Of a stretch of 47,945 bases of DNA, positions 8,848-18,486 are shown one piece after another. Below the pieces are notes generated by a model, which saw only the letters and a list, made by a program, of their open reading frames with translations, made no database searches and was not told the DNA's origin. The first letter of the stretch is position 1. Each line of letters opens with the position of its first letter. This stretch comes from Terriglobia bacterium (GTDB lineage: Bacteria; Pseudomonadota; Alphaproteobacteria; Acetobacterales; Acetobacteraceae). The DNA lies in contig JAIMBF010000015.1 in the NCBI GenBank assembly GCA_023511585.1, positions 1-47,945 of the forward strand, in the 5' to 3' direction. A program made the translations under genes and the position numbers.

Positions 8848-9426
8848 ATGTTCCCTTCTCGTCAAGAACCTGGCAGTGATTCCCTTTGGCACGGAACCAC
8901 GATCATTTCCGTGCGCCGCGGCTCGGAAGTGGCTATCGCCGGTGATGGTCAAGTGAGCCTCGGGCAGACCATCATCAAAAGCAACGCGCGCAAGGTGCGC
9001 CGCATCGGGGCTGGCGGCTCCGTGATCGCCGGTTTTGCCGGGGCGACGGCGGATGCCTTCACGCTGCTCGAGCGGCTGGAGGCGAAGCTTGAGCGTTTTC
9101 CCAATCAGCTGGAGCGCGCCTGCGTGGAACTGGCCAAGGATTGGCGGACCGATCGCTACCTTCGCCGCCTCGAAGCGATGATGATTGTCGCCGACCGCGA
9201 CCGCAGCTTCACCCTCACCGGAACGGGCGATGTGCTGGAGCCGGAAGACGGCGTCGTCGGCATCGGTTCCGGCGGGTCTTTTGCTTTGGCCGCCGCACGC
9301 GCGCTTTTGGAAACCACCGATCTCGGCGCCGAGGAAATTGCACGGCGTGCCCTTCGTATTGCCGCCGATATTTGCGTTTACACCAACCACCATATCGTCG
9401 TCGAAACTCTTCGGAAAGAAAGCTGA
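8848..9426 (+). CDS. hslV: ATP-dependent protease peptidase subunit HslV (ClpQ)
   Basis: 192-residue proteasome-like N-terminal-threonine peptidase. HslV forms a double hexamer that degrades proteins unfolded by HslU. The mature nucleophile is Thr17 in HGTTIISVR, so a 16-residue propeptide ([16 protein letters not shown]) would be removed, longer than the one-residue propeptide of E. coli but common in alphaproteobacteria. Further signatures are [11 protein letters not shown] and [20 protein letters not shown]. No other in-frame start exists before the nucleophile, so ATG at 8848 is taken despite lacking a ribosome-binding site. The stop overlaps the hslU start by one base (TGATG), a coupled operon. 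Confidence 0.96.
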   Translation: MFPSRQEPGSDSLWHGTTIISVRRGSEVAIAGDGQVSLGQTIIKSNARKVRRIGAGGSVIAGFAGATADAFTLLERLEAKLERFPNQLERACVELAKDWRTDRYLRRLEAMMIVADRDRSFTLTGTGDVLEPEDGVVGIGSGGSFALAAARALLETTDLGAEEIARRALRIAADICVYTNHHIVVETLRKES

Positions 9427-10745
9427 TGGAAGTCCCGACATATTCTCCACGGGAAATCGTTTCCGAGCTGGATCGCTTCATCGTCGGCCAAGCCGAAGCC
9501 AAACGCGCCGTCGCCATTGCCTTGCGCAACCGCTGGCGCCGGCAGCAATTGCCGGAAGAAATGCGCGAAGAGGTGGTGCCCAAAAACATCCTGATGATCG
9601 GCCCCACGGGCTGCGGCAAAACCGAAATCGCTCGGCGCTTGGCCAAGCTGGCTCAGGCGCCTTTCCTCAAAGTCGAGGCCACGAAATTCACCGAAGTCGG
9701 CTATGTCGGCCGCGATGTGGAAAGCATCGTGCGCGATCTGGTGGAAGTCAGCATCAACATGTTGCGCGATATCGCTCGCCGCGCGGTCACGGCCCGTGCC
9801 GAACTCGCTGCGGAAGAGCGCTTGCTGACGGCGCTTGTCGGCGAGGGCGCAAGTGCCGAGACACGGTCCAAGTTTCGCCGCATGCTGCGCAACGGCGAGC
9901 TGGAACAGCGGGAAGTCGAAGTCAGCGTAACCGAAGCGGGTCCTTCCCCGATCGGCCAGATCGATATCCCGGGCTTGCCGCCGGCGCAAATGATCAACAT
10001 CTCCGAAATGATGCGCGGCCTCTTCGGCCGCCCCGCGCAGCGCCGGCGCATGACGGTCGAGGCGGCGCGGCGCGTGCTGGAGCGCGAAGAAGCCGACAAA
10101 CTTTTGGATAACGATCAGCTCGTCAAAGACGCCTTGGCCAATGCCGAAAACAACGGCATTGTCTTCATCGACGAGATCGACAAAATCTGCGGTCGCTCCA
10201 TCGAGGGCGGTTTCCGCGGCGCCGATGTCAGCCGTGAAGGCGTGCAACGCGATCTCTTGCCTCTGATCGAAGGCACGACCGTCTCCACCAAATACGGGCC
10301 GGTCAAAACCGACCATGTTTTGTTTATCGCCTCGGGCGCGTTCCACTTTGCCAAACCCTCGGATTTGCTGCCGGAGCTGCAGGGCCGGCTGCCGATCCGT
10401 GTGGAACTCGCGCCGCTTTCGCGGGCCGATCTCAGGCGCATCCTGGTCGAGCCGGAACACAGTCTGATCAAGCAATATCAGGCATTGCTCGCAACCGAGC
10501 GGGTGCAACTGCAGTTTACCGATGCCGCCATTGACGCGCTTGCCGATCTCGCCGCGGAAATCAATTCGCGGGTGGAAAATATCGGCGCGCGGCGGTTGCA
10601 TACGGTGTTGGAAAAACTCCTGGAGGAAATCAGCTTCACGGCCAGCGATCGGCCCGGAGAAACCATCACCGTCGATGCCGATTACGTGCATAACCGCGTG
10701 GGGCCGCTGGCAACGCAGGCGGATCTCAGCCGATTTATCCTCTAA
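9426..10745 (+). CDS. hslU: ATPase subunit HslU (ClpY)
   Basis: 439-residue AAA+ unfoldase that partners HslV. Signatures are the N-terminal [18 protein letters not shown], Walker [10 protein letters not shown], the GYVGRDVES pore-loop region, an inserted I-domain (roughly 110-230), Walker B VFIDEIDK, the sensor region [15 protein letters not shown], the arginine-rich [13 protein letters not shown], and the C-terminal tail LSRFIL that docks into HslV. The ATG at 9426 overlaps the hslV stop; the frame extends further upstream but only antiparallel to family sequence. Length is typical. Expected to be heat-shock regulated together with hslV. Confidence 0.97.
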   Translation: MEVPTYSPREIVSELDRFIVGQAEAKRAVAIALRNRWRRQQLPEEMREEVVPKNILMIGPTGCGKTEIARRLAKLAQAPFLKVEATKFTEVGYVGRDVESIVRDLVEVSINMLRDIARRAVTARAELAAEERLLTALVGEGASAETRSKFRRMLRNGELEQREVEVSVTEAGPSPIGQIDIPGLPPAQMINISEMMRGLFGRPAQRRRMTVEAARRVLEREEADKLLDNDQLVKDALANAENNGIVFIDEIDKICGRSIEGGFRGADVSREGVQRDLLPLIEGTTVSTKYGPVKTDHVLFIASGAFHFAKPSDLLPELQGRLPIRVELAPLSRADLRRILVEPEHSLIKQYQALLATERVQLQFTDAAIDALADLAAEINSRVENIGARRLHTVLEKLLEEISFTASDRPGETITVDADYVHNRVGPLATQADLSRFIL

Positions 10746-10755
10746 CTCTCGGCGT

Positions 10756-11223
10756 ATGCAGGAAGCTTTTTATCAACCGCAAGATCCTTCCGCTGCCGCA
10801 GCGATTGCTTCCGTCAGCGAAGACCTCGCCCTCTTCGATGATTGGGAGGATCGTTATCATTACATCGTCGAACTGGGTCGCAAGCTTCCGGCTTTTCCGG
10901 CCGCCTGGATGCAAGATGCCTATCGTGTCGCGGGCTGCCAAAGCAAAGTCTGGCTTTATGCCGAGCTTCATGACGGAAAGCTTTATCTGGCCGGCGCCTC
11001 GGATGCCGCCATTGTTGCCGGGTTGGTGGCGCTTCTGCTCAGGGTCTATTCCGGCCGAACCCCGGAAGAAATTCTGGCCACCGATCCCGGTTTTTTGAAA
11101 CAACAAGGTTTACTGGAGGCGCTTTCCACCAATCGCGGCAACGGCGTCGCCGCGATGGTCAGGCGCATTCAGGCCCTCGCCCGCCGCGCGCTGGCAACCG
11201 AGGCGAACGCCGCCGCCAATTAA
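10756..11223 (+). CDS. sufE: Sulfur acceptor protein SufE
   Basis: 155-residue SufE. It accepts persulfide sulfur from the cysteine desulfurase SufS and passes it to the SufBCD scaffold for Fe-S cluster building. The active cysteine is Cys61 in the family motif VAGCQSKVWL; FDDWEDRYHYIVELG and the C-terminal NRGNGVAAMVRRIQ are also typical. It starts ten bases after hslU, so it is probably read from the same transcript, though no clear Shine-Dalgarno is seen. The stop TAA at 11221-11223 lies one base from the stop of the convergent dehydrogenase gene, so the two genes abut tail to tail. No suf cluster is visible nearby. Confidence 0.93.
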   Translation: MQEAFYQPQDPSAAAAIASVSEDLALFDDWEDRYHYIVELGRKLPAFPAAWMQDAYRVAGCQSKVWLYAELHDGKLYLAGASDAAIVAGLVALLLRVYSGRTPEEILATDPGFLKQQGLLEALSTNRGNGVAAMVRRIQALARRALATEANAAAN

Positions 11224-11224
11224 G

Positions 11225-12154
11225 TTAATCCGGCTGTGTGCGCTTATGCGCGGCAAGCGCCATCAAGCGCTTGTCCCGCCATGCCGTCCGCTCGGGAATC
11301 TTTTCTCGGGGCAAAACGGCGCGACGGGTGGCATCCAGCGCGGTCGCGAGTTCTTGCGTCACCGCTATGGGTTTCATTTCTTCTTGGATCTGATTGTAAA
11401 GGGCGCCGTAGCGGGCGCAATAATCGGCAAGCCCGCCCGGTGCATTGAGGTCGATCGTCTCAAACGGCCCCATGAACGACCAACGCAACCCAAGCCCGTG
11501 CTTGACCGTTGCATCCAGATCTTCTTGCGAGATCACCCCATCGTTTACCAGACGGAACGCTTCCGAAACCAACGCCACCTGCAAACGATTCAGAACAAAT
11601 CCCGGAATTTCCCGATTCACCGTGGCCGGAACCTGCCCGGCTTGCTGCATAAGGGCGCGGGTTCGCGCCAGCACTTCGGCATCCGTCCAAGGCGCGGGGC
11701 AAAGCTCCACCACGGGCACGAGATAAGGCGGGTTCACGGGGTGGGCGACAAGGCAGCGGGCGCGCCCGGCGAGGTTGCCGGTGAAGGCGCTTGCCGGAAT
11801 GCCGGAAGTGGAACTGGCAAGCACCGTCTCGGGCCCGGCCAGGCGATCCAGCAGAGCAAAAATCTCCGCCTTGTCTGTAACGCGCTCGGGGCCGTTTTCC
11901 TGCACATGCACCGCCGAAGCAACGGCTTCGGCAAGCGAAGAAGCAGCGGAAATGCGCGCCAGCACGGTCTCCGGTTGATCGCTCAGCAGCCCTGCCGCGG
12001 CCAGCTCGGGAAGCCGTTCGGAAATAAAGCCAAGCGCTGCCTCCGCGGCGCCGGGCGCCGGGTCCCAAAGGCTCACCTCAAACCCGGCGCGGGCAAACAC
12101 AATGGCCCAGGAACGCCCGATCAAGCCCGCACCCACCACAGCAACTTTTGTCAT
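11225..12154 (-). CDS. 3-hydroxyacyl-CoA dehydrogenase family protein, L-gulonate 3-dehydrogenase/lambda-crystallin type
   Basis: 309-residue NAD-dependent dehydrogenase. The N-terminus is a Rossmann fold (VAVVGAGLIGRSWAIVFARAG), followed by STSGIPAS and AHPVNPPYLVPVVE, then a C-terminal helical domain (GFVLNRLQVALVSEAFRLV). The wording around HPVNPPYL and the length match the lambda-crystallin/L-gulonate 3-dehydrogenase and carnitine-dehydrogenase-like branch rather than beta-oxidation FadB. The start ATG at 12154 is supported by a full AGGAGG five bases upstream; a longer frame runs antisense into hisZ and is discounted. The gene is divergent from hisZ and convergent with sufE. The substrate, some beta-hydroxy acid or its CoA ester, cannot be fixed from sequence. 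Confidence 0.85.
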   Translation of the reverse strand: MTKVAVVGAGLIGRSWAIVFARAGFEVSLWDPAPGAAEAALGFISERLPELAAAGLLSDQPETVLARISAASSLAEAVASAVHVQENGPERVTDKAEIFALLDRLAGPETVLASSTSGIPASAFTGNLAGRARCLVAHPVNPPYLVPVVELCPAPWTDAEVLARTRALMQQAGQVPATVNREIPGFVLNRLQVALVSEAFRLVNDGVISQEDLDATVKHGLGLRWSFMGPFETIDLNAPGGLADYCARYGALYNQIQEEMKPIAVTQELATALDATRRAVLPREKIPERTAWRDKRLMALAAHKRTQPD

Positions 12155-12168
12155 CCCTTCCTCCTTAG

Positions 12169-12202
12169 CCTCGCAGCTTTTGCGGCCGCCGATACTGCGA
12201 GG
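12169..12202. promoter_or_regulatory. Inverted repeat CCTCGCAG-N18-CTGCGAGG upstream of the dehydrogenase gene
   Basis: Eight-base perfect arms at 12169-12176 and 12195-12202, beginning 15 bases upstream of the dehydrogenase start (12154) inside the 118-base divergent gap with hisZ. It could form a hairpin in the dehydrogenase leader or serve as a split operator. No known regulator site is recognised. On the plus side a TATAGC at 12260-12265, about eight bases before the hisZ ATG, could be a -10 element giving a near-leaderless hisZ message. Confidence 0.35.
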
Positions 12203-12272
12203 AAACATCCCGCCTGCCAATGGGCAACGCGGCAGCTTTCTGGCTAACGGAAGCAATGCTATAGCCCGGCAA

Positions 12273-13424
12273 ATGACGGACGATCTGCCCCCGAACCCTG
12301 CCCTTTTGCCCGCCGGCCTGCGCGACTTGCTGCCCCCGGAAGCGGAAATCGAAGCCGCCTCCGTCGAGGCCATTATGGCCACCTTTGCCGCGCACGGATA
12401 CCAGCGCGTCAAGCCGCCGCTTTTGGAATTTGAAGAAACGCTGCTTTCCGGCCCCGGCGGGGCGGTGGCGGAAGATACGTTTCGTCTGCTCGACCCGGAT
12501 AGCCGGCGGATGATGGCTCTGCGCTCCGACACCACGCCGCAAGTGGCGCGTATTGCCAGCACAAGATTGGCGAAGGCTCCGCGCCCGCTTCGGCTTTCTT
12601 ATGCCGGGCAGTGCCTGCGGGTGCGCGGCACCCAGCTCGCTCCGGAGCGACAAGTAGCCCAAGCCGGAATCGAGCTGATCGGCCCCGACAACCCCCTCGC
12701 GGATGCCGAAATCATCCTGGTCGGCGCCGAGGCGCTGTCCGCGACCGGGCTTACCCGGCTCAGCTTTGATTTGACCTTGCCGCGGCTGGTTCCCACACTG
12801 CTGGCCGGGCTCGGGTTGCCCGCCGAGCAGGAACGCGCCTTGGTCCATGCCCTGGATCGGAAAGACACGGCCGCCGTGCGCGCGCATGGCGGCAAGCTGG
12901 CGGCCATGCTGGTGGAGTTGTTGCTGGCCGCCGGCCCCGCCGAAAAGGCGCTCGGGGTGCTGGAGCGCACGGCCTTCCCGGACGCGGCAAAAGAGCAAAT
13001 CGACCGCCTGGCCGAAATCGTGGCGGTGGTGCGGGCGCGCGCCCCGGCTTTGAAATTGACCGTGGATCCCATCGAGTTTCGCGGGTTTCGCTATCACACC
13101 GGCGTTTCCCTCACCGTGTATGCCCCGGGGCGGCATGAGGAGCTCGGCCGCGGCGGGCGGTATTTGTGCAGCAATGTCGAACCGGCCACCGGCCTGACCC
13201 TGTTCCCGGACGCCATCCTGCGCGCTGCCCCGCGGCTTGCCCCTCGCCCGCGGGTCTATGTGCCGCTTGGCGCCGATCCCGAGGCGGTGCGGGCGTTGCG
13301 CGCGCAAGGTTACGCCACCGTAGCGGCGTTGGAACCCGTCGCAGACGCAGCTGCCGAAGCGGAACGGCTTGATTGCGACCATATTCTTACGCCAACCGGC
13401 CTCTGCCGCGTGAAGGGCGAATAA
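12273..13424 (+). CDS. hisZ: ATP phosphoribosyltransferase regulatory subunit HisZ
   Basis: 383-residue histidyl-tRNA-synthetase paralogue. HisZ has no aminoacylation role; it assembles with the short form of HisG to make and regulate the first enzyme of histidine synthesis. Class II synthetase-like features are [17 protein letters not shown], the motif 2 region [16 protein letters not shown] and [12 protein letters not shown]. The protein ends without a HisRS-type anticodon-binding domain. The ATG at 12273 is chosen because the family sequence begins there; an upstream in-frame start at 12102 would run antisense over the neighbouring dehydrogenase start. purA follows after 19 bases, the usual arrangement in many alphaproteobacteria. 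Confidence 0.93.
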   Translation: MTDDLPPNPALLPAGLRDLLPPEAEIEAASVEAIMATFAAHGYQRVKPPLLEFEETLLSGPGGAVAEDTFRLLDPDSRRMMALRSDTTPQVARIASTRLAKAPRPLRLSYAGQCLRVRGTQLAPERQVAQAGIELIGPDNPLADAEIILVGAEALSATGLTRLSFDLTLPRLVPTLLAGLGLPAEQERALVHALDRKDTAAVRAHGGKLAAMLVELLLAAGPAEKALGVLERTAFPDAAKEQIDRLAEIVAVVRARAPALKLTVDPIEFRGFRYHTGVSLTVYAPGRHEELGRGGRYLCSNVEPATGLTLFPDAILRAAPRLAPRPRVYVPLGADPEAVRALRAQGYATVAALEPVADAAAEAERLDCDHILTPTGLCRVKGE

Positions 13425-13443
13425 CGGGAAGGCACATACGCAT

Positions 13444-14733
13444 ATGGCCAATGTCGCTGTGATCGGCGCCCAATGGGGTGACGAAGGAAAAGGCAAGGTG
13501 GTGGACTGGCTGGCCAGCCGCGCCGATATCGTGGTGCGGTTTCAAGGCGGGCACAATGCCGGCCACACGCTCGTGGTGGGCAACCAAACCTACAAGCTAT
13601 CCCTGCTTCCCAGCGGGCTGGTGCGCGGCAAACTCGGCATTATCGGCAACGGCGTCGTCATCGATCCGAAAGCCTTACTCGAGGAAATCGCCCGCGTCCG
13701 CGCCCAAGGATTGGCCGTGGATCCCGGCAACCTTCGCATTGCCGAAAACGCACCGCTGATTCTTCCCGTCCATGCCGCCTTGGACCGAGCGCGGGAAAAT
13801 GCCCGCGGCGCGCGCAGGATCGGCACCACCGGGCGAGGCATCGGCCCCGCTTATGAAGACAAAGTAGCGCGGCGGGCGATTCGGGTTTGCGATTTGGCGG
13901 AGCCGGACACGCTGGATGCGAAACTCGACGAACTCTTGATGCATCACAACGCGCTGCTGGCCGGGCTCGGGGCGGAACCCTTCGAGAAAGCCGCGTTGCT
14001 CGCGGAACTTCTGGCGCTGGCGCCGCAAATTCTGCCCTTCGCCGAGCCGGTCTGGCAGCGGCTTGACGAAGCGCGCCGCACCGGCCGGCGCATTTTGTTC
14101 GAAGGCGCGCAGGCGGTGATGCTGGATGTGGACCACGGCACCTATCCTTTCGTGACCAGCAGCAACACCGTCGCGGCCACCGCTGCCGCGGGCTCCGGAA
14201 TCGGGCCGAGCGCGGTGGGTTTCGTTCTCGGAATCGCCAAAGCTTACGCGACGCGCGTCGGAGCCGGTCCCTTCCCCACCGAACTTCATGATGAAACCGG
14301 TATGCTGCTCGGCGATCGCGGCAAGGAATTCGGCACCGTCACCGGCCGGCGGCGGCGCTGCGGCTGGTTTGATGCCGCCTTGGTGCGCCAGGCGGTCAAG
14401 GTGGGGGGCATTCAAGGCCTGGCGCTGACCAAGCTCGATGTGCTCGACGGCCTGGCCGAATTGCGGATCGGCGTCGGCTACCGCATCGGCGGCGAGATTT
14501 TCCGGCACCTGCCGGCCGCTCCCGGCGCGCAAGCCGCGGCGGAGCCGGTTTACGAGACCATGGAGGGTTGGTGCGAATCCACCCGCGGCGCCCGCTCCTG
14601 GGGCGAGCTGCCGGCGCAAGCGATCAAATACATCCGACGCATCGAGGAACTGATCGAAACGCCGGTGACCTTGCTCTCCACCAGCCCCGAACGCGACGAT
14701 ACGATTTTGATGCGCGATCCGTTTGAAGATTAG
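13444..14733 (+). CDS. purA: Adenylosuccinate synthetase
   Basis: 429-residue GTP-dependent enzyme joining IMP and aspartate to adenylosuccinate in AMP synthesis. Signatures are the N-terminal [20 protein letters not shown] (P-loop-like, with Asp in WGDEGKGK), [11 protein letters not shown], the switch region [35 protein letters not shown] and [16 protein letters not shown]. The C-terminus is [14 protein letters not shown]. Length is standard. A GGGAAGG lies 16 to 10 bases before the ATG. It follows hisZ closely and is probably co-transcribed with it. Confidence 0.97.
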   Translation: MANVAVIGAQWGDEGKGKVVDWLASRADIVVRFQGGHNAGHTLVVGNQTYKLSLLPSGLVRGKLGIIGNGVVIDPKALLEEIARVRAQGLAVDPGNLRIAENAPLILPVHAALDRARENARGARRIGTTGRGIGPAYEDKVARRAIRVCDLAEPDTLDAKLDELLMHHNALLAGLGAEPFEKAALLAELLALAPQILPFAEPVWQRLDEARRTGRRILFEGAQAVMLDVDHGTYPFVTSSNTVAATAAAGSGIGPSAVGFVLGIAKAYATRVGAGPFPTELHDETGMLLGDRGKEFGTVTGRRRRCGWFDAALVRQAVKVGGIQGLALTKLDVLDGLAELRIGVGYRIGGEIFRHLPAAPGAQAAAEPVYETMEGWCESTRGARSWGELPAQAIKYIRRIEELIETPVTLLSTSPERDDTILMRDPFED

Positions 14734-14816
14734 GATCGGTCTTTGCCGGCCCTGTCGTTACGAAAATTCTAACCAAGGCATGTGATGATGCGCCCCGGTT
14801 CGATCGGGTGCAGGCT

Positions 14817-16832
14817 ATGGGCACTTCCCTGGGCGCTTTTCCTTCCTCTTCTGCCGCCGGCGTGAAGCTTCTCAACGGCCAGTATGAAGTCCTCACCGCG
14901 CTGCCGCTGCCCGGCGCCGGCGGCGGGCTGCCGGCTTTCGCCGCGCGGCATCAGCCGAGCGGGCGAACCGATTTCATGGCGGTCCGCGCAAGCCCCGGCG
15001 CGCCGCCGCGCGCCAACACGCTCGCGCGTCTGGAAGGCGAAGTGATCCCCGGCCTCTTGACCCCGCTCGCCCACGGTCCCGGTCCCGCTCCGGAAGGCGG
15101 CGAAGCCTACTACGTGATCTGCCCCGAGCCGCCCGGCCCTTCGCTGGCAGCACCGGCGGCAAGCGGCTCGCCATGGGGCGAAGCCGAGATTTTGCACTAT
15201 GTGCTCCGCCCCGCAGCCCACGTGCTCGAGGCGTTAAAAAGCCGCGGGCTGACCCATCGCGCCATCCGCCCGGACAATATTTTTTCCGGCGGGGCGAAAA
15301 ACCCCGTGGTCTTGGGTTGCGCCTGGGCCGCCCCGCCGGCAAGCCTGCAGCCGGCCGTCTTCGAACCACCCTACATGGCGATGTGCGCCCCCGCCTGCCG
15401 TGGCGAGGGCAGCATCGCAGACGACGTCTACGCCTTAGGGGTCACGCTGCTTACGCTGGCACTCGGGCGCACGCCTCTGGCGGAACTCGATACCGAAGCG
15501 ATCATCTTGAGAAAACTCTCCCGCGGCAGCTTCGAGGCCTTGGCGGCCGATGCGGAGCTTCCCTCGCTGCTGGCCGATCTGCTGCGCAGCATGCTGGCCG
15601 AAGACCCCGCCCATCGGCCCTCGCCCGCTTTGCTCTTGGATACCTCCACAGCCCGCAGCCGGAAAGTCACAACGCGTCCGCCGCGGCGCGCGCAGCGGCC
15701 GCTCACACTCGATGCGAACCCGGTTTGGGATGTGCGAAGCCTCGCCTACCAAGTCGCCACGCACCCCGAACCAGGCGCGCGCATGCTCCGCAACGGCGCA
15801 GTGACGGATTGGATCCGTCGCGAGCTCGGCGCGAACCAGATGGCAAGCACGCTCGAAGAGCTCGTGCGTTGGCGCGCCCGCGAAGGCGGCACGGAGGACC
15901 GGCGGGCAGATTCGATCCTTGTTTTACGCGCCGTCGCCGTGCTCGATCCCTTGGCCCCGCCGGCCTGGCGCGGGATCCTGCTGTGGCCGGACGGGGTCGG
16001 TCCCGCCCTCGCCGCCGCAATGGCCAAAGGCAACGAAGAGCTCGCAGAACTCAGAGACTTCATCATCAGCCACGCGATCACGCTTTGGGCTGCGCAACAA
16101 GGAAGCCGGGTCGATGCCGCCACGCTTCGCCAGCAGGCCCAGCAAATGGAGCTCTGGCTCCGCGCGCGGGCTTGGGAAACCGGCATCGCGCGGCTGGCCT
16201 ACGCGTTGAACCCCTTGATGCCGTGTGCCAGCCCGCTGCTTAGGGGCCGCTGGGTGATCTCCGCCGCCGAGCTGCTCAAAGCCCTGGATGCCGCCGCCGC
16301 CCAGCCGGAAGTCCGCCGCCTGGCGCCGATGGATACCCACCTCGCCGCCTTCATCGCCGTTCGGCAAGATCATTCATTCTATCTCGATGTTTGGGAAGCC
16401 GCCCGCGCCGGGCCGCCGGCGCGGCTGGTCTTGGCCGAGCTCAACTTGCTGGTCGCCGTGGAAACACGCAACAATCTCGGCCCCCTCCCCCAGCTTTCCG
16501 CCTGGGTCGGCGAGCACGCCAAAGCGGCGCTGGAGCTCTGGCATAGCCGCACCCGCAGAGCCGCTCTTCAGCAACAACTGCAAGCCTTGGCAACGGGCGG
16601 GCGCCTGCAGCCGATCTTAACCCTGCTGGATGACCCAGCGGCTTTGCAGGCCGATGCCGAGGGGCTGCAGCACGCTCTTGCGCGGATCGGCGAAATCGAT
16701 GCGGAGCTTGCCCAGATCGCGGCCGGAAGCAGCACGCGTGCGGCATTGGCCGAACGCATCGGGCGTGAGTTCGCCGCAGGCGCCACTTTGGCCGCCTTGA
16801 CGGCGGCCTTGGTGGCGGCAGCCCTCGGGTAG
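14817..16832 (+). CDS. Protein pseudokinase with C-terminal membrane tail
   Basis: About 671 residues. The N-terminal third has the shape of a eukaryotic-type Ser/Thr kinase. There is an AVR where the VAIK lysine belongs, HRAIRPDN where active kinases have HRDxKxxN (the catalytic Asp is Ala), LGCA where DFG is expected, PPYM followed by no APE glutamate, and a well-kept helix-F region SIADDVYALGVTLLTLALGRTPL. All three catalytic motifs are altered, so phosphotransfer is unlikely and it is best called a pseudokinase. The middle is helical with no recognised domain. The last 25 or so residues are hydrophobic (GATLAALTAALVAAALG), suggesting a tail anchor. ATG 14817 or GTG 14808 may start it. The next gene, four bases on, is a membrane protein, possibly its partner. 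Confidence 0.75.
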   Translation: MGTSLGAFPSSSAAGVKLLNGQYEVLTALPLPGAGGGLPAFAARHQPSGRTDFMAVRASPGAPPRANTLARLEGEVIPGLLTPLAHGPGPAPEGGEAYYVICPEPPGPSLAAPAASGSPWGEAEILHYVLRPAAHVLEALKSRGLTHRAIRPDNIFSGGAKNPVVLGCAWAAPPASLQPAVFEPPYMAMCAPACRGEGSIADDVYALGVTLLTLALGRTPLAELDTEAIILRKLSRGSFEALAADAELPSLLADLLRSMLAEDPAHRPSPALLLDTSTARSRKVTTRPPRRAQRPLTLDANPVWDVRSLAYQVATHPEPGARMLRNGAVTDWIRRELGANQMASTLEELVRWRAREGGTEDRRADSILVLRAVAVLDPLAPPAWRGILLWPDGVGPALAAAMAKGNEELAELRDFIISHAITLWAAQQGSRVDAATLRQQAQQMELWLRARAWETGIARLAYALNPLMPCASPLLRGRWVISAAELLKALDAAAAQPEVRRLAPMDTHLAAFIAVRQDHSFYLDVWEAARAGPPARLVLAELNLLVAVETRNNLGPLPQLSAWVGEHAKAALELWHSRTRRAALQQQLQALATGGRLQPILTLLDDPAALQADAEGLQHALARIGEIDAELAQIAAGSSTRAALAERIGREFAAGATLAALTAALVAAALG

Positions 16833-16836
16833 CGCC

Positions 16837-17322
16837 ATGCCGAAGTCCGCCCGCCGCTTGGATACCGGCCATCCCCGCTCGCTCCTCTGGGTGGAGGGCG
16901 CCCTTTGCGGCATCGCCGCGGCACTTTCCCCGGGCACGGCGCTGTTGTTGGTCGGCCTTCTGGCGCCGGGGCTTGTCTCGCTCGCTCTCGACGGCGCGCC
17001 CGGCAAGCCGATGGCGCGCGCCGTCCTACTTGCGGGCGTAACGGCCAGCATTTCCGCGCTCCGCCAACTTTGGCTGGACGGCGCGAGCCTGGACGCCGCG
17101 CTCAATTTGCTGGAAGACCCGCTGCGGCTCGGCACCGCTTGGGCGGCGGGCGCCACCGGGTGGCTGATCTCGGAGCTTGCGCCGATCATCACGCGCCTGC
17201 TGCTCGATGCCCGAAGCCTGATCCGGGCTAAAGAGCTCCGCGCCGAACGGGAACGCTTGGAAGCCGAATGGAGCCTCCCGGCCGGCCATCCTCCGCCTCC
17301 GTCGCCACCCCCCGCGTCTTAG
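16837..17322 (+). CDS. Small membrane protein of unknown function
   Basis: 161 residues with about four hydrophobic segments (for example GIAAALSPGTALLLVGLLAPGL and ARAVLLAGVTASISAL), then a charged helix (LIRAKELRAERERLEAEW) likely to form a coiled coil, and a Pro-rich end. No family recognised. It begins four bases after the pseudokinase stop, so the two are surely one operon and may act together at the membrane. It runs convergently towards rpoH with a 64-base gap that shows no clear terminator. Confidence 0.7.
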   Translation: MPKSARRLDTGHPRSLLWVEGALCGIAAALSPGTALLLVGLLAPGLVSLALDGAPGKPMARAVLLAGVTASISALRQLWLDGASLDAALNLLEDPLRLGTAWAAGATGWLISELAPIITRLLLDARSLIRAKELRAERERLEAEWSLPAGHPPPPSPPPAS

Positions 17323-17386
17323 CGGCGATGATTCGCAGAACCGCGCTGCGCCGCGACGATGAGTCAGACGGGCCGCAACGGCCCGA

Positions 17387-18280
17387 TCACCCGGCCGATT
17401 GCTGCTGCGCCAGGCGACGCTCCGCCACTTGCGCCTTCATCGCCTTCTGCAACTTCTCGAAAGCGCGAACTTCGATCTGCCGCACGCGCTCGCGCGAAAT
17501 CCCGTAGTGTTTGGAGAGATCTTCCAAGGTCGTCGGGTTGTCCTTCAGCCGGCGCTCGATCAGGATATGGCGCTCGCGTTCGTTCAGCGTTTTCAACGCA
17601 TTGGCAAGCAGCGTCTGCCGGCCGGCAAGTTCCTCGCGTTCGGCAATCGCGCTCTCCTGGCTTTCGCTTTCGTCGATCAGCCAGTCCTGCCATTCCCCTT
17701 CGCTGTCCAGTCGCACCGGCGCATTCAGGCTATGGTCCGGTGCCGCCAAGCGCCGATTCATATTGATGACATCTTGCTCGGGCACTTCCAGCATCCGGGC
17801 AATCTCGGCCACCTGTTCGGGTTGCAAGTCGCCCTCTTCGATCGCCTGCATCTGCCCTTTCAGCCGGCGAAGGTTAAAGAACAGCTTCTTCTGCGCGGCC
17901 GTGGTGCCCATTTTCACCAACGACCAGTTGTGCAGAATATATTCCTGGATGGCCGCGCGAATCCACCACATCGCGTAGGTCGCCAAGCGGAAGCCGCGAT
18001 CCGGGTCGAAGCGTTTCACCGCTTGCATCATGCCGACATTTCCCTCGCTGATCAGCTCGGAAAGCGGCAAGCCGTAACCGCGATAGCCCATGGCGATTTT
18101 CGCAACCAAACGCAGGTGAGAGGTCACCAGCTTATGCGCGGCTTCAATATCGTGCGCATCACGCCACCGGCGTGCGAGCTCCAGCTCCTCCTCCGCCGAA
18201 AGCATGGGGTACTTCCGGATTTCCTGCAGGTAACGCGCGAGGTTGCCCTCGGAAGGGGCGGGAATAGCGGGCGCGGCCAT
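17387..18280 (-). CDS. rpoH: RNA polymerase heat-shock sigma factor RpoH (sigma-32)
   Basis: 297-residue sigma-70-family factor. It has region 2 (LVTSHLRLVAKIAMGYRGYGLPLSELISEGNVGMMQAVKRFD and ATYAMWWIRAAIQEY), the RpoH box QKKLFFNLRR that marks sigma-32 and is a target for DnaK/FtsH control, and region 4 (NERERHILIERRL...ISRERVRQIEVRAFEKL). The ATG at 18280 is preceded by AAGGAGAGGA; an in-frame start 17 codons upstream is less likely. Expected to direct heat-shock genes such as hslVU in this same window. A near-consensus promoter lies about 210 bases upstream. Alphaproteobacteria may carry more than one RpoH, so it may not be the only one. Confidence 0.95.
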   Translation of the reverse strand: MAAPAIPAPSEGNLARYLQEIRKYPMLSAEEELELARRWRDAHDIEAAHKLVTSHLRLVAKIAMGYRGYGLPLSELISEGNVGMMQAVKRFDPDRGFRLATYAMWWIRAAIQEYILHNWSLVKMGTTAAQKKLFFNLRRLKGQMQAIEEGDLQPEQVAEIARMLEVPEQDVINMNRRLAAPDHSLNAPVRLDSEGEWQDWLIDESESQESAIAEREELAGRQTLLANALKTLNERERHILIERRLKDNPTTLEDLSKHYGISRERVRQIEVRAFEKLQKAMKAQVAERRLAQQQSAG

Positions 18281-18486
18281 GAGGCAGTCCTCTCCTTTCA
18301 CGGCTAGCTTCTTGCCCTGATCACGGCGCAAGATGACGTAGAATTACAACCTTTTGTCGGCTCAGGCGCGATAAAAACCGTTCATTTTTCCGAAACTGCC
18401 CCGTAATGGCGGCAAGATTTCGGCCAATCCGCCTGCTTGGTACAAAAGTCTCTTCTCACCACGACCTCAATGATCTGGGTCAAATC

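Noticed and set aside
9141-9425. HslU with a 95-residue N-terminal extension
   Set aside because: The extension is the hslV coding sequence in another frame; the family N-terminus begins at 9426.
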